Shown here: positions 32,533 to 44,216 of the stretch, piece by piece
Layout: each line of letters opens with the position of its first letter
Position numbering within the stretch: position 1 is the stretch's first letter
Source: Phlebotomus papatasi
Taxonomy: Eukaryota > Arthropoda > Insecta > Diptera > Psychodidae
DNA: 64,000 nt
Direction: 5' to 3'
NCBI RefSeq assembly: GCF_024763615.1
Contig: NC_077223.1
Coordinates: 10,044,001-10,108,000 of the forward strand
Position numbers and translations under genes: made by a program
Notes under the pieces: model-generated
The model's input: the letters and a program-made list of their open reading frames with translations, nothing else
Told to the model about the DNA's origin: nothing
Database searches by the model: none

Positions 32533-35500
32533 ATGGATTTGTTAACTCTTATGCAACCTCTTGGGATTTTGGCAGCATCTTTCGTGGGATTTATTGTGAT
32601 CTTCAATCGTCGCTCACGGAGACATCGGAGTGGTCACTACACACTGCCCGAATGGAATTTTTTCCTAAAACAGCGATGGGCTGAGAAAATGGTGCACAGG
32701 AAACTGCAAGAGGAAGATCCTAGGGAGACTTTCTTCACAATCCATCCGGATGATCGAGTGCATACACTCGAGAGAGATACCAGTGCAGAGAGTTTGCAAT
32801 TTTACGGAGTCGATTGGGCGGGAAATGAATTACTGGTGAAGATTATTAGGAAAAAGTCTCGTGCAGCTGATGTGATCGTCAGTCTGAGACTTGAAACTGG
32901 TGAGACTTTTACACTTCCGCAGCATCCAGACACTAGAATTTCATCTGCAAATACAGAGGAGGCTTTTGAGGCAGCTGGACTTCAGTTTGAATGCCTTGTT
33001 CCCAATTCACGATGGAGGATCGTATTTTCTGGGTATCTCAGACGGGAGATACGCCAAGTATGGTCATCGGTAGTCCAAGAGGATGAGCTTGTATTTGTAA
33101 AATTCAATTTCATCTGGGGAGCTGCAGCTGAACCCAACTCCTGGCCATGGAGCTGGAGTCCTAAACTAATGTCCACGGCATTGGCCACAGAGCCCTGGCT
33201 CGATGGCAAATGGATAAATATGTTGCCTCTGAGTGAACAGGGCATTGATCAATTCGGCTCTCTGAGTGGCCAGATCATCATCGATGATGCACCAGCGAAG
33301 CATCTGCTGTTGCCAGGGATGAGAGAGAAACGCTGGGGGGTTCAGCGGATGTACAATATTCATCGCAGAGTGAACTTCCGGGTATCTTGCTACGATGGAT
33401 TGGTATTTTCTCTGAATACAACAAGCTTTGTCGAGGGTCTAACTCAGTAAGTAAAACTGGAATTCATTGCTCTGTCGTATACCCAAAAGGTCATATTTCG
33501 TCATCATTTAGCGCCATGGAACTTTTTCAGAAATAATTATTTTTTATTTATCTTTATATTTTATATTAGAGATCACCCAGGCGGACCTTTTGTCCAATCA
33601 GTGACCTTGAATTCTTTCTTTTTGGGTTTTTCAAGGGCAAATATTAAACAGCTCTAGACGAAATACTCGTCGAAGCTTCCTCGTCCTAGTGGCTTTTTTT
33701 TTAAATTTTCTTCCTAAAAATAAGAATATAAGGAATCCTTTAATCCTCAGTGTCCAGTCAGGATTTGTACGAATTCCCTGTGGAGAAGTATACCCAATCG
33801 ATTGGAGTGATTTCCATCTGTCAACACTGGCTGAGCATCCCAAAAGTTTCCCGAGAGCTTTCACCTTCAGATTTTCCGGTGAGACGGAAATTGGGGAGAA
33901 CTGGTGCACCACCGAACACTAATTTTATTTCTACTTGGACTATCTCGACCATTTTCTCAATGGACAAGCATCCCTGCCTATAAAATCCTATAGAACTTTT
34001 CCTCTAAAGTCTAAATATTTGATTAAAAATCGCAGTGTTCTGTACATCCCGTGTTCGGTAGTGCCCCAGTTTCCCCTATCTACTTCTGCAGCTTTTTTTC
34101 TATTAAACATTGGCATTGAATAAATGAGCAGTAAAAAGTTAAAATTGATCAGTAACAAAAAACTTTGAGACAGTGATATTTTCGTCCAAATCTTGGCAAA
34201 GGGAAAATAAATTGCTTTACATTTTATATGGAACTATTTTAAATGTTAAATATATAAATTAGGTCCACTTTTGTAAAGATTTAAGGTTTTTACTGATCAT
34301 AATTAGATATTTTACTGCTCATTTTTAATTTTTTACTGCCCATTTAGAACTTTTTACTGATCGTTTGTTTTTTTGCCTTCAACATTTAAATTTTCATTCA
34401 GGTGGCGGAAGAACTTTCACCGCTGTCCTGCACTTCCATGCTGGGAAAATTCTCCCATTGCAGGGTGGACGTCCACTTGAGTGGTTCTCACATCAAGTAC
34501 CTTTTGAGACCACTGTGAATGGGATTCCTGGTCGAGGGAGTATTGATATGCTCTACCCAGAATCCTCTGTGGATACAGATTTGCCTCATCCCATCGAGGA
34601 TAGTCGCATGAGAAGACTACGATATAAAGACATAAAGCCAGGGAGGAAACTGGTAGTGAAACTGCGAGATACAGATGCTCAAAGTGTGGCTGTAGCTGGT
34701 GGAAAAGGTGCAAGTTTAGCACTCCTCACGTGTGCTGTGGAAAATGGAAACTTCACAGTTCCAGGAGGATTTGTCGTGGCATCGTCGGCATATCGATTTC
34801 AAATGAACCAAGATGAAGAATTCAGGCAGTTGCTGAAAAATGTGGAGGGTATTTGTGCAGGAGAATTGCAGGGAAATCTCAGAGAATCCTGCGAACTAGT
34901 CACCCAAAAAATTCTCAGCATGAACCTTAAGGATGAAATCCGTGTGGCTGTGGATGAAGCCCTAGCTGAAAATGGAAGTGACTCTGAGGACAATTCTGGG
35001 GACTTTGAGGTTGTCCGGGAAATGAGGTACGCGGTCAGAAGCAGTGGAATCAGTGAGGATGGCAGTGATGCTTCAGCAGCTGGTCAGAATGAGACATTTT
35101 TGGGTTTATCCACTGCTGAAGAGATCCATAGAGCAATTGTCAAGTGCTGGGCATCCCTGTACACTTTCCAGAGTGTTCAGTACCGTCGACAGAACACTCA
35201 ACCAATCTCCACGGAGATGGGAGTTGTTGTGCAGCAGATGGTGTCTGCTGATGTTGCAGGAGTTCTGTTTACACGACATCCATCCACTGGAAATCCCAGT
35301 CATGTCCTTATCACAGCAAATTACGGATTGGGAGAGTCTGTGGTGTCTGGGGAAGTGGATCCGGATGTCTTTGTGGTGAAGAGGAACTTCCATGACACAG
35401 AATTCAAACTTCAGGAGACAAAAATTGGAAAGAAGGAGTATAAGATAAAGATGGCATCGAATGGGAAGGAAGTAGAGAAAATTCCTCTCGATGAAGATGT

Positions 35501-38500
35501 CCGGGACACGACTTGTCTCAGTGAGAAACTAATCCTGAAGCTCACAGATATTGGAGTTCGCCTGGAGAAATTATATGGAAATCCCAGGGATATCGAATGG
35601 GCAACTTATGATGTAGGATTTGTGGTCAATCTATCCCAAGGGGTTACTCAAGATCGAAAATTTGTGTCCATATTCCGTTTATTCCATGGAATTCCAATGT
35701 GATTCTAATCTAGTGATTCCAAATGTGTGATTCTCTTAATAATTTAATTCGGTATTCTGTGATTCTCAATTATTCCATTCTGTGATTCTGTTTATCCCCC
35801 ATATCTTCGAATTTATCGAATTTCAGATGTTGCTAAATATGATCAAGATAATTTTTGAACAATAGCAACAGCTACAATGTCGCTATGAAACAGGTTAGAG
35901 GAAATACCTAGCTAGAAAGCTTTTCACGGCCTCAAAATAATCAAAATAGGATTAGAATTCAAAATGGAAAGAGTTTTTGAAACTCTAAAACACCAGCATT
36001 ATCAGTCCATTATTGATCAAAATTTCCCGCCATTTTCTTCAAGGAAAAGCCTTAATTAAATTTTTGATTTTAAGCATGTAAAAAATTTTTTTTTTTTCAT
36101 AATTTCCACGCAATTTTTTTTGTGGAGTGTTTTCGTCTTTGAAAATAAGTTGATATCATCAAAAAAATGACTTGAAAATTAATTTATTGTTAACTATTAA
36201 CAGAAAGCTTGTCGAAATCTTCTTAAGAATTTAAAAAAAAGGGAAGGTAAGGTGCTCTTAATCCCTTTTCCTTAAAACATAAATGGTAATATTTATTTTT
36301 GGAATTCAATTAAATCTGATTATATGCTATTTGAACCACTTAAAATCATCAAAATAGGATGGATTCTTATTTTCAAGCATATATAAAGTTTAAAAACTTT
36401 TTTGGTCTCTAAGAATATCGTTTGGGATCCTCAAACTTAAAATTCAATGTCCTGGAACGGAAGGCTACTCAGATATATGAAAATGCTTTTGTACCTTTTG
36501 TCAAAATCCGCCAAAATCGCTTTAAATCGGCAGTGATTTCCTCGAAAAACAGATCGTACGTTTCCAGATTGTTTTCCTTTTATTGATTCTTAATTAAGCT
36601 CAAAGTCTAATAATTAAGTTTTTTTACAAGTCTTTTAGAAAACCTCTGTTCTTTGCGTTCGAAAAAAAAACGATTTCTTTTGGGGATTGTTCATCAATTT
36701 GGCTCCTGTCTTTCTAAAATCCTAGCTGCATCCTTGTCTCTTAATAGAGCCTCTTATTAATCGAAAATAATGGACACCTCAATCTGTGTAAAATATTGAA
36801 GAACGATTTTGTTCTTGGTATCCCGGGGGCCCGCCTTAACCGCATTTGCTGACTGGGTATTTTAGTTTGTATCCGCTACGGGAGAAATCGTATTTATTTT
36901 TGAATGAGACGTATTATATGATTGTTTTGTATAGTTGAAAATGTCCAATCTTCTTTGGAAAATAAGAAAAAATCCATAGAAATCTGTAATGTGGTATGGC
37001 TTATCTATCGCTGAATTAAGAATGATTCTGTGATTCCATTTGATTCCAGTGATTCTTGAAGGAATTGTATTTCAGATCCTATTAGAATCTTACGAGTGAT
37101 TCCATGGATTCCATAGATTCGAACGAAAAAAGAGATGGCAAAGCGTCCCAGCTTTGCGGAATGCTCAAACTCACGAGACAGAGCTCACTGTGAATTAGCT
37201 TTTTGCATAATCTTTTGGAATCACTGATCTACTAGAGATTAAATTGATTCATAAATCAATCACAAAAGCATTTGAAAATCAAAAAATCGGTACTTAACCG
37301 ATTCATTACCGATGAAAACCGATGCAGCCGGATTCTAATTTGCAATACTTTTCTAAAAAATCAAATTTTAAGCAAAAAGAAAAATAAGCCTTCCAAAGTA
37401 GATGACCTTTGGCCTTCAATAATTCAAAATGGCGAATGTTCCGGTCATAAGTATGTTTGGGCGAAATGTTAAACTGGACTAGCTCTAAAACATATCCGAA
37501 AATCATTGAAAAAGTTTGGGCCAATTTTGAGAAAAATCGAAAAACATTTTTCTTAGGGAATATTACTAAAAAGGGTATGTAAAATTATTCTAAAATCGGT
37601 TATTAACCGGTTCATTACCGATGAAGACCGATGCAGACGGGTTCGAAATTACAATATCTTTTCAAAAAACCCAAATTTAACCAAATCGGTTATATAATCG
37701 GTTAACGAATGGGCCCTCCAAAGTAGTTGACCTTTGACCTTCAATCATTCAAAATGGCGAATTTTCCGGTCATAAGTATGTTTGGGCGAAATGTTCAACT
37801 GGACTAGTTCTAAAACATATCCGAAAATCATTGAAAAAGTTTGGGCCAATTTTTTGCAAAATTGGAAAAACTTTGTTTTTCGGGAATGTTGGGATATGGG
37901 ATGTAAAATTATTCAAAAATCGGTACTTAACCGGTTCATTACCGATTATGACCGAGGCAGTCGGGTTCAAAATTTCTATATCTTTCCAAAAAATCCAAAT
38001 TTAACCAAATCGGTTGAAAAACGGATCCTCCAAAGTGATTGAACTTTGACCTTCAATAATTCAAAATGGCGAATTTTCCGGTCATAGATATGTTTGGACG
38101 AAATGTTCGCCAGGACTAGCTCTTTGACATATCCAAAAATCATTGAAAAAGTTTGGGCCAATTTTTTGCGAAATTGGAAAAACCTCTTTTTTTACCTATT
38201 TTTGAGGGATAGGGAACGTATGAAAGGGGAGGGGGGAAAAATAAAGAGGTTGGGCACGAGATAATGTCATAACTGCTCTCTCTTTGAGTTCGAGCAGTAA
38301 AATGTGTCGGTATTCCAAGTTTGAGTAACCCCTTGATCTCCCCTTAAGCAAATTCTGAGAAATTCTTTTATGTTTTTAGGGGAGGATTTATCTCCTCCAG
38401 TCGCGTCCGATAACTTCCCTCGATTCCTTCACGGACTGGGAATTAGCTCATGAGTTTGACTATCCCATGATGAGTCCTGAAGATGCTAGATCTACCGCAA

Positions 38501-40427
38501 ATGTCCAGGAAGTATTTTCCGGATGCACTTCACCTCTAACTCTCTTTGTTGTGGCCAAAATGATAGATGAAGCGACTTATGAAGAGGCTACAGGGTATCC
38601 AGCTTCTAAAATCCTCTTCAAGTGAGTAATCTTGTTAATATTTAATGCAAACCCCTAAAAAATTGCCCCATTTTTCTGCCAACCTGAAAACAGGGACTCT
38701 CAGCAACAAGTGGTTGAGAGGTTTTATCCCTCTAATCCGACATACTTTGAATAATTATCACCTCTGATTTTAAATGGGGATTACTTTGTGTTTATAGCTC
38801 TTGTAATTTGAGATGATATTCTTGCTATTTTCCAGTATATTCTGGATAACAATGTACCAGATGGGCTTTGAGATGTACAATCTTTTCCTGCGACAACCAG
38901 AGGAGAATATCACTGCGATGCACAAAATATTCGGGATGGCTGTCCTCGGGAAAGATTTTGTAACTGAAGAAGTACTCAGGTGAGCCTATAATGGTTCCCA
39001 GGATGAATACCCATCGTTACCATTTGATTTTTCCCTTTTATAGAATAGCAATTCATCGAAGAGGCTTAACTGGCTACTGGGAAAGGACAAAAATGATGAC
39101 CAAAATCATGACACAGCTACTAAGCAACAGCCGAAGATCAGCTCGAGGATTGGCATTAGCCAAATCATTCCGAAATGAGTATTCTCCGGAAAGCCTCGAG
39201 AGATTTACCAATTCAGCTGAACTCTTGGAGGACATCAATAACAATATAAGCCACCTACGCGAGATTTCCAGGATCCATGGAATAGTTTCTCAAGTATCAG
39301 TGTTCTCCCAACTCCTTAACATGATGGTGATGATGGAAGGAGCTGAAGACTTAACAGATGATCACCTCAATGACATAGCTCTCCTGCTCAAATGCAGTAA
39401 AGAAGTGGAATCAGCAGAGATTCCTAAGGATCTAGCCGAAATTGGGAAGAAAATACTCGCTTCCGGACATTCTGAGGAGTTTAGCAAAATCCCTCCTGCA
39501 AATGGAGTCACCTGGCTGGGGGAAAACTGTCGAGAAGCCCATAAACTTTTTACAGAATTCATTGCTAAAAATCATCACCGAGCACTCAAGGAATTCGATT
39601 TGTCTACGGAAACCTGGGGAATGTGTCCAGATTTCGTGATTGAAATGATCCAGGCCAATGTGAAGTTTGGCAAAACCCTAACAGAGGCTGTAGCAGCAAG
39701 TTCCCATGACATAGTCGATCAACTGCGAACGCCAAAGAAGAAAGTGACCAAATTCATCCTGAGACGCTTAGTAAGCCTGCTCAATAGATCTGTGCAGCGT
39801 CGGGAGTTATCCAAAAGTAACTTAATAGCCATTGTCAATGAGTTTAGGATGGCTTTTCGACACCTGGGGCGTCTTATGGTAAGCGAAGGACGCTTGTCTG
39901 ATCCTCAGCTGATATTCTACCTCATTCCATATGAAATTGAGCGTCTGGTGAGAAAGAGAGATGCCAGACTTGTGCACAAAGCTTCCCGCCGGAAGCGCCT
40001 GCTGGCACAGTGGGAGAATATTCAGTTCCCGGAACTTGCCACCGGATTCCCTCAACCTATCAATCATCAGTTAATTATGCCCGCAGACGGCGGGGAGTGC
40101 ATAGTTCAGGGCACAACAGTCTACCCAGGAATCATTACAGCCAGAGCCTGCGTTCTGAAAAGCTTTGCGGAAGTGGATCAGATTCAACCTGGGGACATTC
40201 TGATTACATACAGCACGGACATTGGTTGGAGTCCCTACTTCCCGATGTTGGGAGCTGTGGTGACTGAATTAGGTGGACTAATTTCCCATGGTGCTGTTGT
40301 AGCCAGAGAATACGGATTGCCCTGCATTGTGGCAGCTCAGGGAGCTACTGACTACTTCAAGACAGGAGATAAAGTGACTCTAGACGCCTGTAAGGGAGTT
40401 ATATTCCGCACTGAATCACACTCTTGA
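32533..40427 (+). CDS. membrane-anchored rifampicin phosphotransferase / PEP-synthase-like protein, 6 exons, 1340 aa
   Basis: Exons: 32533-33446, 33751-33878, 34402-35612, 38380-38621, 38836-38979, 39044-40427; all junctions keep frame. The ATG at 32533 is the first methionine and starts a hydrophobic anchor (about residues 7-24) followed by RRSRRHR. An N-terminal region of about 400 residues is not assigned. The ATP-grasp domain follows: GGKGASLALL (about residue 446), AVRSSGISEDG (about 557), and LLQSRPIT (about 757). After some 500 mostly helical residues comes the phosphohistidine domain with TELGGLISHGAVVAREYG; the catalytic histidine is about His1295, only 45 residues from the end. This order (ATP-grasp, linker, swivelling His domain, no C-terminal PEP/pyruvate barrel) is that of bacterial rifampicin phosphotransferases, not true PEP synthases. 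Related proteins are annotated in arthropods as putative phosphoenolpyruvate synthase. The likely activity is phosphoryl transfer from ATP via histidine to an unknown acceptor. The third intron is 2.8 kb and full of repeats. Confidence 0.88.
33891..34078. mobile_element. MITE family N, copy 2 (intronic)
   Basis: Matches 13842-14052, sharing GTGCACCACCGAACAC, GGACTATCTCGACCATT and TAGTGCCCCAGTTTCCCC. It begins about 12 bases after the donor of exon 2 of the kinase-like gene. Confidence 0.65.
35638..38334 (+). mobile_element. repeat family Q, copy 2, with nested insertions (intronic)
   Basis: The inverse of 9130-10518: it starts AAGGGGTTACTCAAGATCG 25 bases after the exon-3 donor and ends TTTGAGTAACCCCTT at 38334. 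The matching element is continuous to about 37130. About 1.15 kb of foreign sequence, including a tandem array, then splits it before the terminal 35 bases. Confidence 0.6.
37285..38200 (+). repeat. tandem array, about 310 bp x 3
   Basis: Three units begin with AATCGGTACTTAACCG-type sequence at about 37285, 37594 and 37918. Each contains AATTCAAAATGGCGAAT, CCGGTCATAAGTATGTTTGG and ATTGAAAAAGTTTGGGCCAA. The open frames in them are incidental. Related single units occur near 22850 and 23180. Confidence 0.75.
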
Positions 40428-40469
40428 AGCCAAGACTTCCATTTGAAACAGAAATGACCACGAAAGCTG

Positions 40470-41195
40470 AGATTATGATGCTATTCCAATGAGAAATGAA
40501 AAGGAGAAAATTCTCTCCTGGGACATTTTTTTTAGCACATGACTATTCTCAAGTGTTTCTTCATTATCGACTTTTCTTTGTGTTCATTCCTGTCTCTACT
40601 GTTTTTCTTAGTATTCGCCGTGTTCTAAAACCACCAAAGAGTCGTGACGGAGACCAGCATATTGAAAGTCGATTATGTAGAAGCACTTTAGAACAGTCAT
40701 GTACTAAAAATTATGATGCTATTCCAATGGGAAATGAAAATGATAAAATTCTCTCCTGGACAATTTTTTTTAGTACATGACTATTCTCAAGTGTTTCTTC
40801 ATTATCGACTTTTCTCTGTGTTCATTCCTGTCTCTACTGTTTTTCTCAGTACTCACCGTGTTCTAAAACCAGCAAAGAGTCGTGACGGAAACCAACAAAT
40901 TGAAATTCGATTATGTAGAAGCACTTTAGAACAGTCATGTACTAAAAAATTATGACGCTATTCCAATGAGAAATGAAAAGGGAAAAACTCTCTCCTTGAC
41001 ATTTTTTTTAGTACATGACTATTCTAAAGTGTTTCTTCATTATCGACTTTTCTTTGTGTTGATTTCTGTCTCTACCGTTTTTCTTAGTATTCGCCGTGTT
41101 CTAAAACTACCAAAGAGTCGTGACGGAAACCAACGTATTGAAAGTCGTTTATGTAGAAGCACTTTAGAACAGTCATGTACTAAAAAAAAATTATC
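40470..41195 (+). repeat. tandem array of a hairpin repeat, about 239 bp x 3
   Basis: Units start with TTATGATGCTATTCCAAT at about 40473, 40711 and 40950. In each unit ACATGACTATTCTCAAGTGT near the start is answered by the complement ACTTTAGAACAGTCATGTAC near the end, and TTATCGACTTT by AAAGTCGATTA. It begins 43 bases after the stop codon of the kinase-like gene, so it probably lies in its 3' UTR. A diverged single unit is at 43908-44130. Confidence 0.8.
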
Positions 41196-41246
41196 AGGAT
41201 AAATATTTCCCCTCTCATTTTTCATTTTTATTGGAAAAGCACCATC

Positions 41247-41252
41247 AATAAA
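41247..41252 (+). promoter_or_regulatory. candidate polyadenylation signal of the kinase-like gene
   Basis: The AATAAA after the tandem array, about 820 bases past the stop codon; I noticed no closer hexamer. If used, the array would be transcribed as 3' UTR. Confidence 0.35.
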
Positions 41253-42089
41253 TCTAAAGGATATTTTATATTTTGCTGTGTTAAAGTGCTAAAATTATGC
41301 ATAATTTTTAGATAAAGAAATTTTATATTAAAAAAAAGAAAACAATTGAAGAACGTGTGAAAATTAAATTGAAAAACAAATTTCACATGATCATATTTTA
41401 TTCTTACAGGGAGATAGTATTACATTTACGAATAAGCTCCGCCTCGTCCCCTTTTGAACAATATTAGATCACGCCCCTATTAGAACCGACAACTAACCTA
41501 GCTCAAAACCCTCAAAACAATCGGGTAATCATTAGTGAATACTTTAGCTTTTACAAATAAACTATCTTTGCAATAGGTGCTGCTTATTCAAGGGATTAAA
41601 ATTTACATTCATCCCAACATATTTTTCCTAAGAAAATTTCACATAAAAATAGGTTGAATTGAATGACAAGTATTTACTGTTTGTATTTTATTTTACATTG
41701 TTAACATTGTATACTTGAAGCCATGTTGTACTTACAATATTTGTGTATTAAAGATTAAACATTTTACTTGAGAAAGTCTTTTACATTCCCCAAGAAACTC
41801 TCAGAGTTCTTTCAAAATTTAAAATTCATAGTTGTTTATATTGAACAATATATGGGAGATTATGGAAAGATATAGGAATAGGATTTGTATAGTTCAAACA
41901 TTGTAGCTCCCGGAGGACAGTCTACCTTTCAGGAGAGGTTCTTGAAAAGCTGAAAAATCTCTCAAAGCAGGTGAATAAACTCTCAGTGAATTTAACTCTG
42001 ATTCTTTCACTCTCACAGCTATTGTAATGCTGTGCTTTGATTGACTGTTGTGCATCAATCACATTTCTTCAGACTTAAAGTCTTCCTTA
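41253..42089. other. non-coding stretch
   Basis: AT-rich intergenic DNA between the kinase-like gene and a family A MITE. No gene or RNA is recognised. Confidence 0.35.
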
Positions 42090-42347
42090 TGGCTTCGGCA
42101 CACCTTTTAGATCAGGAAAATTTCATTAAATCATAATTCACATACCTTTCTTAAAAGTTTTGCATATGTCTATCCTACTCTTTCACACTCTTCTTCTTCT
42201 TTTGAACATCACACCAAATTAAATTTAGTTCAGTCCAATTTGGAGTTAGAAAGAGTGGGACAGACTTATGGAAACCTTTCGAGAAAGAAAAGGATGCGAA
42301 TTTCGATTTCGTGCAATTTGATCGATCTAATAGGTGTGCCGGAGCCA
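42090..42347. mobile_element. TWA-flanked MITE family A, copy 3
   Basis: 258 bp from TGGCTTCGGCACACCTTTTA to AGGTGTGCCGGAGCCA, with TTA on both sides (42087-42089, 42348-42350). Confidence 0.85.
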
Positions 42348-42512
42348 TTAGAATCCTATTTGATACACTGAAATTACTGAAATATTGCTAGGTTTAACCA
42401 AATAGTTTGCTAACAGGTGACTGATAAGAGATAACAGCCCAACGGTAGTTAAATATATGGCCACGAGGACCACGACCACACACACCAAGGCCATTAGTTG
42501 AGAAACTAAAGG

Positions 42513-42912
42513 CGTTATCACACTTGCACATTAAAATTTTAATGTGATTTACATTAATTGTCGCTTGTGAGCATCCAGATATGTTATTTGTGTCTTTGAG
42601 TCACTCAATATTTGGGGTTTTTCTATTTATTGATAAAGAAGTGGACTTGGCTTGCAAAAATAAGTTTATATTTACATAAAGCATAAATATTTTTCACATT
42701 AAAAAATTAAAGAGAAAATCGCATTAATTTTTCGCATTAATGCTATAAATCAATTTATATCAAATTTTGCGGGTCAAGTCTACCTTTTTATCAACAAATA
42801 GATCAAATTTTGAATATAAAATGATTCGAACACACAAATTATACATTTGGACTCTCACCAGCGACAACTAATGTGAATCATATTAAAATGTTAATGTGCA
42901 AGTGTGATAACA
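42513..42912. mobile_element. palindromic MITE family K
   Basis: GTTATCACACTTGCACATTA at the left and TAATGTGCAAGTGTGATAAC at the right are exact complements. The arms continue through TTTTAATGTGATT and TTGTCGCT. The interior is AT-rich. About 400 bp. Confidence 0.8.
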
Positions 42913-43184
42913 CAGTAAGAATCCTGTCAATTCAGGACCTATATGTCTACGTACAAAGTCACAGAGATGTTTCTTAATCGGATTGGCCAGCACCGTTCTT
43001 TCCGTGGCGCGGATACAATGGGAAGAAGGAGACAGCTCTGCGTGGTGCCCAGATCGACAACTTGGCATTGATGTTTCCGACGCTATCCATGGAGAAGGTC
43101 AGATGAAGAATTAAAAATTACACCTAAGTAGCAAACATGATCAACATACAAAATAGATTATCCATAGGTAGTCCATAGGTCTTT

Positions 43185-43431
43185 TACTCTGAAAATAATG
43201 TTTTGTCAAATTAACAAGACAAGTTTGTAAAAAGGATGTTCTTCTATACAGAATATGGAAAAGTTTTGTCAAGTCGGCGGCCAACTGGATCTTGTTAAAA
43301 GTTTGTCAAAAGGGTGTTTTTCCATATAAAATGCAAGAAAGTGTTTTGTCAAATTGGTAAATAACATCCTTTTGACAAAATTTCAACAAAATCCATTTAT
43401 TCGTTTAACAAGACACATTTTTTTCAGAGTA
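43185..43431. mobile_element. MITE family L
   Basis: ACTCTGAAAATAATG and TTTTTTTCAGAGTA ends, with repeated TTTTGTCAAATT / AATTTGACAAAA words inside. About 247 bp and non-coding. Confidence 0.55.
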
Positions 43432-43521
43432 GATATCAAAATGGCTTGAGAGTTGGGATTAAAAAGTTAGCCCATTAAGCGTAGCCCTATTCTCAACACT
43501 TATTAGTAGATTGTAATTTAT

Positions 43522-43662
43522 GGCCTCTACACATTGGGAGCAATTTTTGTTAAAAATTGCTTTTTTGAAGGAAATTCCCTGCAGCGTTGTAGGGGGAAAC
43601 GTCAAATTTCTGTCAAAAACGCAATTTTTGACGAAAATTACTCAAAAATGTGTAGACACCTT
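43522..43662. mobile_element. palindromic MITE family C, intact copy 2
   Basis: Same arms and CCCTGCAGCGTTGTAGG centre as 31421-31556, in inverted orientation. Confidence 0.8.
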
Positions 43663-43907
43663 TAGGCAAATGAAGGTAAATTCAATGTTATTTATTATAA
43701 GGCGAAAAATTTAAGCTCTACAGAATTCTTTAAAATATGCAATATTTATCAGCAAATGTCAATTTTGAAATTATTTCTAGTTTAAAGTGATATTCAACCC
43801 GCATGGACATATAAGAATTATGTGAAAAATATAATGCATGAAGAATTCTATCTCGTGAGTTCGAACACTACGCAAAGTGGGAACGCTTTGCCATTTTTTC
43901 ATTACTT

Positions 43908-44130
43908 ATAATGGTGCTATTCCAATGAAAAATGAACATATTTTTTAACACTTTACTGTTCTCAAATACTTCAACATTATCGACTTTTCTTCGTACAGGT
44001 CCTGCCACGATTGTTGCTCTCAGTACTCGCTATGTTTTAAAATCTCAAAACAGTAGTAATACGAACCAACACAAATACAAGTCGATAATGCAGAAGCATT
44101 TGAGAACAGTCATGTGCTAAAAAACATGTT
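43908..44130 (+). repeat. single diverged unit of the 239-bp hairpin repeat
   Basis: Shares GTGCTATTCCAATGAAAAAT, ACATTATCGACTTTTCTTCG and GAACAGTCATGTGCTAAAAA with the tandem array at 40470-41195, showing the unit also exists singly. Confidence 0.7.
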
Positions 44131-44216
44131 CTTTTTTTAAATAGCAGAATTATTCCACTTTTAACTCTATTTATTTAAACTTTGCTGTAAAATTAAAAAT
44201 AATAGTAGAAAGTAGA

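Noticed and set aside
34381..35702. Direct join of kinase-like exon 1 to 34402 without the 128-bp exon
   Set aside because: The frame does not match at the good acceptor; including 33751-33878 gives perfect phase and a continuous FRFSG-GGRTF segment.
37272..38161. Several 60-86 codon frames in intron 3 of the kinase-like gene
   Set aside because: They repeat with the 310-bp tandem unit and occur on both strands.
40496..41225. Three similar 78-94 codon + frames after the kinase-like gene
   Set aside because: They are the translated tandem hairpin array; no conserved start context and no family.
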